Shown here: positions 29,385 to 34,474 of the stretch, piece by piece
How positions within the stretch are numbered: the first letter of the stretch is position 1
Layout of the letters: every line of letters starts with the position of its first letter
Assembly (NCBI GenBank): GCA_012798745.1
Contig: JAAZMQ010000125.1
Location: 1 to 34,474 of the forward strand
From: Bacteroidales bacterium
Lineage (GTDB): Bacteria; Bacteroidota; Bacteroidia; Bacteroidales; Dysgonomonadaceae
DNA length: 34,474 nucleotides
Reading direction: 5' to 3'
Program-made: the position numbers and the translations under genes
Notes under the pieces: generated by a model
Database searches by the model: none
Told to the model about the DNA's origin: nothing
What the model saw: the letters and a program-made list of their open reading frames with translations, nothing else

Positions 29385-30173
29385 TTATACCTCCATGTTG
29401 CCTCGAACGATTCCTCGGGACGAATTACGAACAAAATCGAGAATATACTCGCGGTCGTCAGAAACAGGAAGCTCTCTTTCTATCCTTTCCATTGCCTGCG
29501 TGGTGTTGTATCCCGATTGGTACAGGTAGCGGTATATTTCTTGGATAGAATTGATTCTTTCACTGGTAAATCCTCTTCTGCGAAGCCCAACAACATTCAA
29601 TCCCACATAAGAAATGGGTTCGCGACCTACCATTACATAAGGGGGAATGTCTTTGGGAATTTTTGAGCCGCCTTGAATCATGACATGAGCCCCTATACGG
29701 GTAAACTGGTGGATTAATGTGCCGCCGCTTACGTTGGCATAGTCGTCAATTTCTATTTCGCCGGCCAGTTGCGCGGCATTGCCAAGAATGACATGATTTT
29801 TAAGAACACAATCGTGTGCAACATGGCTGTAAGCCATAATGAGACAATCTTCCCCAACAATTGTGTGTCCTTTTGATGCTGTACCCCGATTTACGGTAGC
29901 ACATTCGCGGATAACGGTTCTGTCTCCGATAATAGCAACCGTTTCTTCTCCTTTAAATTTCAAATCTTGGGGGATGGCGGATATGGTCGCATGGGGGAAT
30001 ATGGTACAATTTTTTCCGATGCGTGCGCCATAGAGAATGGTTGCTTGAGTCATAATGCGTGTTCCATCTCCGATTTTCACATTTCTGTCGACGTAAGCAA
30101 AGGGTTCGATAATCACATTACTCCCGATTATCGCTTCGGGATGCACAAATGCCAAAGAAGAAATTAATTTCAT
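29385..30173 (-). CDS. lpxA: Acyl-ACP--UDP-N-acetylglucosamine O-acyltransferase
   Basis: Hexapeptide LbH protein; AYSHVAHDCVLKNHVILGNAAQLAGEIEIDDYANVSGGTLIHQFTRIG; lpx cluster context. Confidence 0.95.
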   Translation of the reverse strand: MKLISSLAFVHPEAIIGSNVIIEPFAYVDRNVKIGDGTRIMTQATILYGARIGKNCTIFPHATISAIPQDLKFKGEETVAIIGDRTVIRECATVNRGTASKGHTIVGEDCLIMAYSHVAHDCVLKNHVILGNAAQLAGEIEIDDYANVSGGTLIHQFTRIGAHVMIQGGSKIPKDIPPYVMVGREPISYVGLNVVGLRRRGFTSERINSIQEIYRYLYQSGYNTTQAMERIERELPVSDDREYILDFVRNSSRGIVRGNMEV

Positions 30174-30191
30174 GTTTTCAGCCTGTTATGT

Positions 30192-31574
30192 TTATTTGTT
30201 TTTTATGACCTGAGCCGTGAAATCGGCTTCAGAAACTACTCTGTCGCCTTTGAAAGCAAGTCCCCGCATGGTGGCGATGCCTCTTCTGATTTCACTCGTT
30301 AATTCTACCCTGAAAACAAGCGTATCGCCCGGAACTACTTTCTGACGAAATTTCACATTGTCGATTTTCAGAAAATAGGTCGAGTATCTTTCCGGTTCAT
30401 CCAGCCCCGATAGAACAAGTACCCCGCCTGTTTGTGCCATTGCTTCTACTTGCAAAACGCCCGGCATGACGGGTTCTTCGGGAAAATGTCCGAGGAAAAA
30501 GGGCTCGTTGGCCGTGATATTTTTTATACCCACAATATACCTGTCGGTTTTATCAATGATTTTGTCTACTAACAAAAACGGATAGCGATGGGGAAGAATT
30601 TGCCGGATACGATTGATATCCATAAGAGGTTCTTTGTCGGGCTCATAAAGAGGCGGTTGCACTTCGTTTAACCGGATATCTTTGCGAATGAGTCTCGCTA
30701 ATTGGTTATTGATGTGATGGCCGGGACGTTTGGCGATGATTCTTCCTTTCAGTGGTTTCCCGATGAGTGCCAGATCGCCAATGAGATCAAGAATTTTATG
30801 CCGTGCCGGTTCGTTAGGGAAAATAAGTCCCCCCTCATTTAAATATCCGAGTTCTTCTGCATTGTGACGGGGAGCGTTCATTAAATCGGCCAGTTTGTTA
30901 AGCTCTTCCTGTGGAATTTTGTGTTCGTAAATCACAACAGCATTATTCAGATTCCCCCCTTTTATTAATCCTGCCTTGTGTAAATTCAGTACATCACGAA
31001 CAAAAACGAACGTACGTGCAGGGGCAATTTCTTTTTCGAACTCCTCTAGTCCTTCCATCGAAGCCGACTGGTTGGGAATATATTGCGAATCGAATTCAAT
31101 AAATGAATGGATACACAGATAATCGTCGGGAAGCAGAGTAAGCTTTGACCCGGTTTCCGGATCGGAAACTTCTATCTTTTTCCTTACGATATAATAGTCT
31201 TTATCTCTTTCTTGATCAATAATTCCTGCTTCTTTTATTGCTTTCACGTATTCAATAGCGCTACCATCAAGATTGGGAAATTCCGGTGCATTCACCTCAA
31301 TCAGGCAATTGTCGATTTCAAGACCATACAATGCCGATAAGCCATGCTCTACCGTACCAACAGTTACGTCGTCTTTTCCGAGAATAGTTTCGCGTTGCGT
31401 ATTGACCACATTTTCGGCCAGCGCTTCGATAATGGGTTGATTCTCCAAATCAACACGCTTAATCTTATACCCATGATCTACAGGCGCAGGGTGAAATGTT
31501 ATTTCAATATCCAAACCCGTATGTAATCCTACACCCCTGAGGGTAAAACTTTTTTTTAACGTTTTCTGTTTCAC
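30192..31574 (-). CDS. lpxC/fabZ: Bifunctional LpxC-FabZ (UDP-3-O-acyl-GlcNAc deacetylase / 3-hydroxyacyl-ACP dehydratase)
   Basis: TLKKSFTLRGVGLHTGLDIEITFHPAP, VEHGLSALYGLEIDNCLIEV (LpxC) fused to ILPHRYPFLLVDKIID, LGHFPEEPVMPGVLQVEAMAQ (FabZ). Confidence 0.96.
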   Translation of the reverse strand: MKQKTLKKSFTLRGVGLHTGLDIEITFHPAPVDHGYKIKRVDLENQPIIEALAENVVNTQRETILGKDDVTVGTVEHGLSALYGLEIDNCLIEVNAPEFPNLDGSAIEYVKAIKEAGIIDQERDKDYYIVRKKIEVSDPETGSKLTLLPDDYLCIHSFIEFDSQYIPNQSASMEGLEEFEKEIAPARTFVFVRDVLNLHKAGLIKGGNLNNAVVIYEHKIPQEELNKLADLMNAPRHNAEELGYLNEGGLIFPNEPARHKILDLIGDLALIGKPLKGRIIAKRPGHHINNQLARLIRKDIRLNEVQPPLYEPDKEPLMDINRIRQILPHRYPFLLVDKIIDKTDRYIVGIKNITANEPFFLGHFPEEPVMPGVLQVEAMAQTGGVLVLSGLDEPERYSTYFLKIDNVKFRQKVVPGDTLVFRVELTSEIRRGIATMRGLAFKGDRVVSEADFTAQVIKNK

Positions 31575-31635
31575 TATTTTTTTAATTATTAAAATTCCAC
31601 AAAAGAGACATTGTTTGTTTCACGTAAAAGGAAGG

Positions 31636-32679
31636 TTATTTTTCCGCCAATTTCTTCTTCAATTCTTCAATTTCTTTTTCAAGAGATCTTAATTGGCGAT
31701 CCATGTCGGGTAATCTGGCGAAAAGAACACTCGAGCGAAAGTAGTTCTTAACAGGAATGGCAGGGGTTCCGATGATGCGGGAACCTTTTTTGGTGTTGCT
31801 GAGGATACCCGATTGGGCACCGATTTGCGAATCGTCGCCAATGGTTACATGACCACTAACACCTACCTGACCGCCGAAAACGCAGTTTTCTCCTATCTTG
31901 GACGAACCCGCAATACCCACTTGAGCTGCCATAGCGGTATTTTTTCCTATTTCGCAATTGTGGGCAATATGGATAAGGTTATCGAGTTTGACACCCTGAT
32001 GAATAATGGTTGATCCCATGACCGACCGGTCGATGGTGGTGTTTGCTCCGATTTCAACATCGTCTTCGATGACCACATTCCCTGTTTGGGGAATTTTTCG
32101 ATAACCGTCTTTTTCGCGACTAAAACCGAAACCTTCGGCGCCGATAACGGCTCCGGAATGAATAATGCAATTGTTTCCGATAATGCAATCCTTATATATT
32201 TTTACACCGGGATAAATAATGGTGTTTTCTCCAATTTTTACATTGTCACCAATATAAACTTGGGGATAAATTTGACAATTATCGCCTATTTCAGCATTTT
32301 CTTCTACTACGGTGAAAGCACCAATATAAACATTTTTACCCAATTGAGCCGATGAGGCTACGGCACTTTGAACATCGATCCCTGTTTTTTTCGGGGTGTT
32401 TTTTTCTACCATTTCCAACAAAGCGGCAAGTGCTGTGTAAGCATTGGGAACTTTAATAAGTGTGGCTTTTATGGGTTTTTCGGGAACAAAATTACCATTG
32501 ACTAAAACAATATCGGCTTGAGTTTCATAAATATAACGTGTATATTTTGGGTTAGATAAAAATGTGATGGTCCCCGGTTTCCCTTCTTCTATTTTGGCAA
32601 ATGAATGAACCTGTACATTTGGATTGCCAATCACTTCACCTTGCAAATAATCAGCAATTTGTTTCGCAGAAAAAGTCAT
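31636..32679 (-). CDS. lpxD: UDP-3-O-(3-hydroxyacyl)glucosamine N-acyltransferase
   Basis: [68 protein letters not shown]. Confidence 0.96.
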   Translation of the reverse strand: MTFSAKQIADYLQGEVIGNPNVQVHSFAKIEEGKPGTITFLSNPKYTRYIYETQADIVLVNGNFVPEKPIKATLIKVPNAYTALAALLEMVEKNTPKKTGIDVQSAVASSAQLGKNVYIGAFTVVEENAEIGDNCQIYPQVYIGDNVKIGENTIIYPGVKIYKDCIIGNNCIIHSGAVIGAEGFGFSREKDGYRKIPQTGNVVIEDDVEIGANTTIDRSVMGSTIIHQGVKLDNLIHIAHNCEIGKNTAMAAQVGIAGSSKIGENCVFGGQVGVSGHVTIGDDSQIGAQSGILSNTKKGSRIIGTPAIPVKNYFRSSVLFARLPDMDRQLRSLEKEIEELKKKLAEK

Positions 32680-32828
32680 TATGTATTTCTTTAACTTTAA
32701 AGTGAGTGTTATTTATTTTTGCAAATTAACGAATAAATTTTGATTGTACGAAGAAATGGTGTCATAAAAATAATCAATAAGTTTGTAAAATTTTCGTCCG
32801 ATTACCTGGTTTTTCGGTATATATTTCC

Positions 32829-32836
32829 TACATTTG
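32829..32836 (+). promoter_or_regulatory. Putative -7 box TACATTTG for the FabH-family gene
   Basis: TAnnTTTG match about 55 bp upstream of the ATG at 32890. Confidence 0.45.
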
Positions 32837-32889
32837 CACGGAGTTTTGTGAGAATTAAAAATAGAAAAATCGAAAAAATTGCGTATTTT

Positions 32890-33972
32890 ATGAAAAAAAC
32901 ATACAGCGTGATTACGGGAACGGGGAGTTGTGTGCCTACAAAACGAATGACGAATAACGATTTTCTTTCGTATGAATTTTATGATGCGAATGGACAAAAA
33001 TTTCCTATTCCCAATGAAGAAATTGTACGAAAATTTGAAGAAATCACTACTATTTCTGAAAGGCGTTATGCTGAAGACGACCAAGTTACTTCCGACCTGG
33101 CACTTATTGCTGCTCAGCAGGCAATAGAAGCTGCAGGGATTGACAAGGAGGAGCTTGATTATATTATTGTTGCACATAACTTTGGTGAGACACGGGTAGA
33201 TAATATCCGTATAGATATTTTACCCACGCTTGCTTCACGTACAAAACAAAAACTCGGAATTGCTAATCCGTTTACGGTTGCTTACGACGTTTTGTTTGGA
33301 TGTCCGGGATGGATTCAGGCCATTATTCAGGCCGATTATTATATACGTTCGGGAGATGCTAAAAAAGTGCTGGTGATTGGAGCCGATGTATTGTCGCGTA
33401 TATCCGATCCTCATGATCGCGACAGCATGATTTATGCCGACGGAGCCGGTGCCGCCATTTTGGAGCCTTACGAGAGCGATACGCCGGTGGGTATTTTGGG
33501 ACACAATAGCCGCACCGATGCGCTTAATTACGCTCATTTGCTTCATATGGGATATTCATACAATCCCGAATTGGCAAAAAACAAGGATTATTATTTGAAA
33601 ATGAATGGACGCCGATTATACCAATATGCTTTGGAAAATGTGCCATCGACCATCAAAGCCGGACTCGATAAATTGAATATGGGTATTGAACAGATAAAGA
33701 AAATACTCATTCATCAGGCTAATGGCAAAATGGATGAGGCTATTCTTAAACGGTTATATAAACTATATAATATAAATGAAGTACCTCGTGAAGTAATGCC
33801 AATGACCGTTTCATGGTTAGGAAATTCTTCGGTGGCTACGGTCCCTACTTTGTTGGATATGATTGTTCGTGGTGAATTGGATAATCATGATTTGGCGAGC
33901 GGAGATGCGGTGGTTATGGCTTCGGTTGGTGCAGGAATGAATATTAACAGCGTGGTTTATCGTTTTCCGTAA
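32890..33972 (+). CDS. Ketoacyl-ACP synthase III (FabH)-family protein; start at 32890 (MKKTYSVITGTGSCVPTKR), the ORF extends upstream to 32740
   Basis: Cys in DVLFGCPGWIQAII, His in ILIHQANGKMDE, Asn in SWLGNSSVATVPTLLD, C-terminal GDAVVMASVGAGMNINSVVYRF. Confidence 0.9.
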   Translation: MKKTYSVITGTGSCVPTKRMTNNDFLSYEFYDANGQKFPIPNEEIVRKFEEITTISERRYAEDDQVTSDLALIAAQQAIEAAGIDKEELDYIIVAHNFGETRVDNIRIDILPTLASRTKQKLGIANPFTVAYDVLFGCPGWIQAIIQADYYIRSGDAKKVLVIGADVLSRISDPHDRDSMIYADGAGAAILEPYESDTPVGILGHNSRTDALNYAHLLHMGYSYNPELAKNKDYYLKMNGRRLYQYALENVPSTIKAGLDKLNMGIEQIKKILIHQANGKMDEAILKRLYKLYNINEVPREVMPMTVSWLGNSSVATVPTLLDMIVRGELDNHDLASGDAVVMASVGAGMNINSVVYRFP

Positions 33973-34005
33973 ATTCGCTTTTCAGAAAAATACCAATATA
34001 AAGAG

Positions 34006-34032
34006 ACCCGGGCGAGTTCGCTCGGGTTTTTT
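34006..34032 (+). terminator. Intrinsic terminator downstream of the FabH-family gene
   Basis: ACCCGGGCG-AGTT-CGCTCGGGT hairpin followed by a T run. Confidence 0.85.
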
Positions 34033-34065
34033 ATTGGTGAAAAGGGGATTCTTTGAGGTGTAAAA

Positions 34066-34474
34066 TCAGTTGAATCTATACCTTAAACTTAATGCAAACC
34101 CGGCGTACCAGTAGTCGTTGTAGTCGTTGACAAAGTTAACGGCTGGTTTCCAGTCAAGCGAAAGGGCAAAAGGAGCTTGCGGAAAAATATATTCGACACC
34201 CCAGATAATATCTGCTCCCAAAAGAAAGCCGTTGCTCCGATGGCCTTTATCGTAAAGACCTCCTAAATGAGCACCAAGACCCAGATACCAGTCCAGGTTG
34301 GGAGCCCCCGGCACGGGTTTCTGGTATTCATACAACCCCGTTAATTGGAAATGATGGGGCGATGCGCTCAGAATTCCCTCAAAAGCATTTCCTAGGGAAA
34401 AGAAATTCTTATATGTCAGACCACTGTCGTAACCTAATCTGACCCCGAAAGCAGATTGATAATTCTGCGCTTGA
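34066..34474 (-). CDS. Small beta-barrel outer-membrane protein, partial (5' end beyond window)
   Basis: Reading frame stays open to the window edge: QAQNYQSAFGVRLGYDSGLTYKNFFSLGNAFEGILSASPHHFQLTGLYEYQK...WYLGLGAHLGG...YAGFALSLRYRFN; ends in an aromatic-rich strand. Confidence 0.7.
   Translation of the reverse strand, partial: QAQNYQSAFGVRLGYDSGLTYKNFFSLGNAFEGILSASPHHFQLTGLYEYQKPVPGAPNLDWYLGLGAHLGGLYDKGHRSNGFLLGADIIWGVEYIFPQAPFALSLDWKPAVNFVNDYNDYWYAGFALSLRYRFN

Noticed and set aside
30192-31574. LpxC-FabZ fusion as a novel gene fusion
   Set aside because: This bifunctional arrangement is already well known in Bacteroidetes.

Overview
The window is Bacteroidales-type chromosomal DNA; TAnnTTTG-like -7 boxes, an LpxC-FabZ fusion and FimB/Mfa2 fimbriae all fit. 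Most of it is conserved core metabolism. In order: the 3' end of a UDP-glucose dehydrogenase gene, proS, mnmE, a TGS/uridine-kinase-like protein, a SUI1-family factor, a UvrD/AddA-like helicase-nuclease, an esterase, rpmF, a DUF177 gene, a NahK-like kinase, a CBM9-like protein, malQ with starch-binding domains, an AspT/YidE-type transporter and a GH51 arabinofuranosidase. Then come a fimbrial locus ending in a clostripain (C11) protease, tRNA-Pro(GGG), aguB, aguA, lpxA, lpxC-fabZ, lpxD, a FabH-family ketosynthase and a partial outer-membrane protein. The most notable observations are: (1) a decayed fabH relic between rpmF and the esterase, missed by the ORF track, with an intact FabH paralog elsewhere in the window; (2) a fimbrial locus paired with a C11 protease that contains a 7 x 18-bp tandem hexapeptide repeat, while both fimbrillins seem to lack the usual Arg processing site; (3) closely packed inverted repeats just upstream of that locus; (4) a roughly 700-bp intergenic region with diverged direct repeats and an orphan + strand terminator. 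I did not find a clear new defence or CRISPR-like system. All family calls were made by eye, without database searches.
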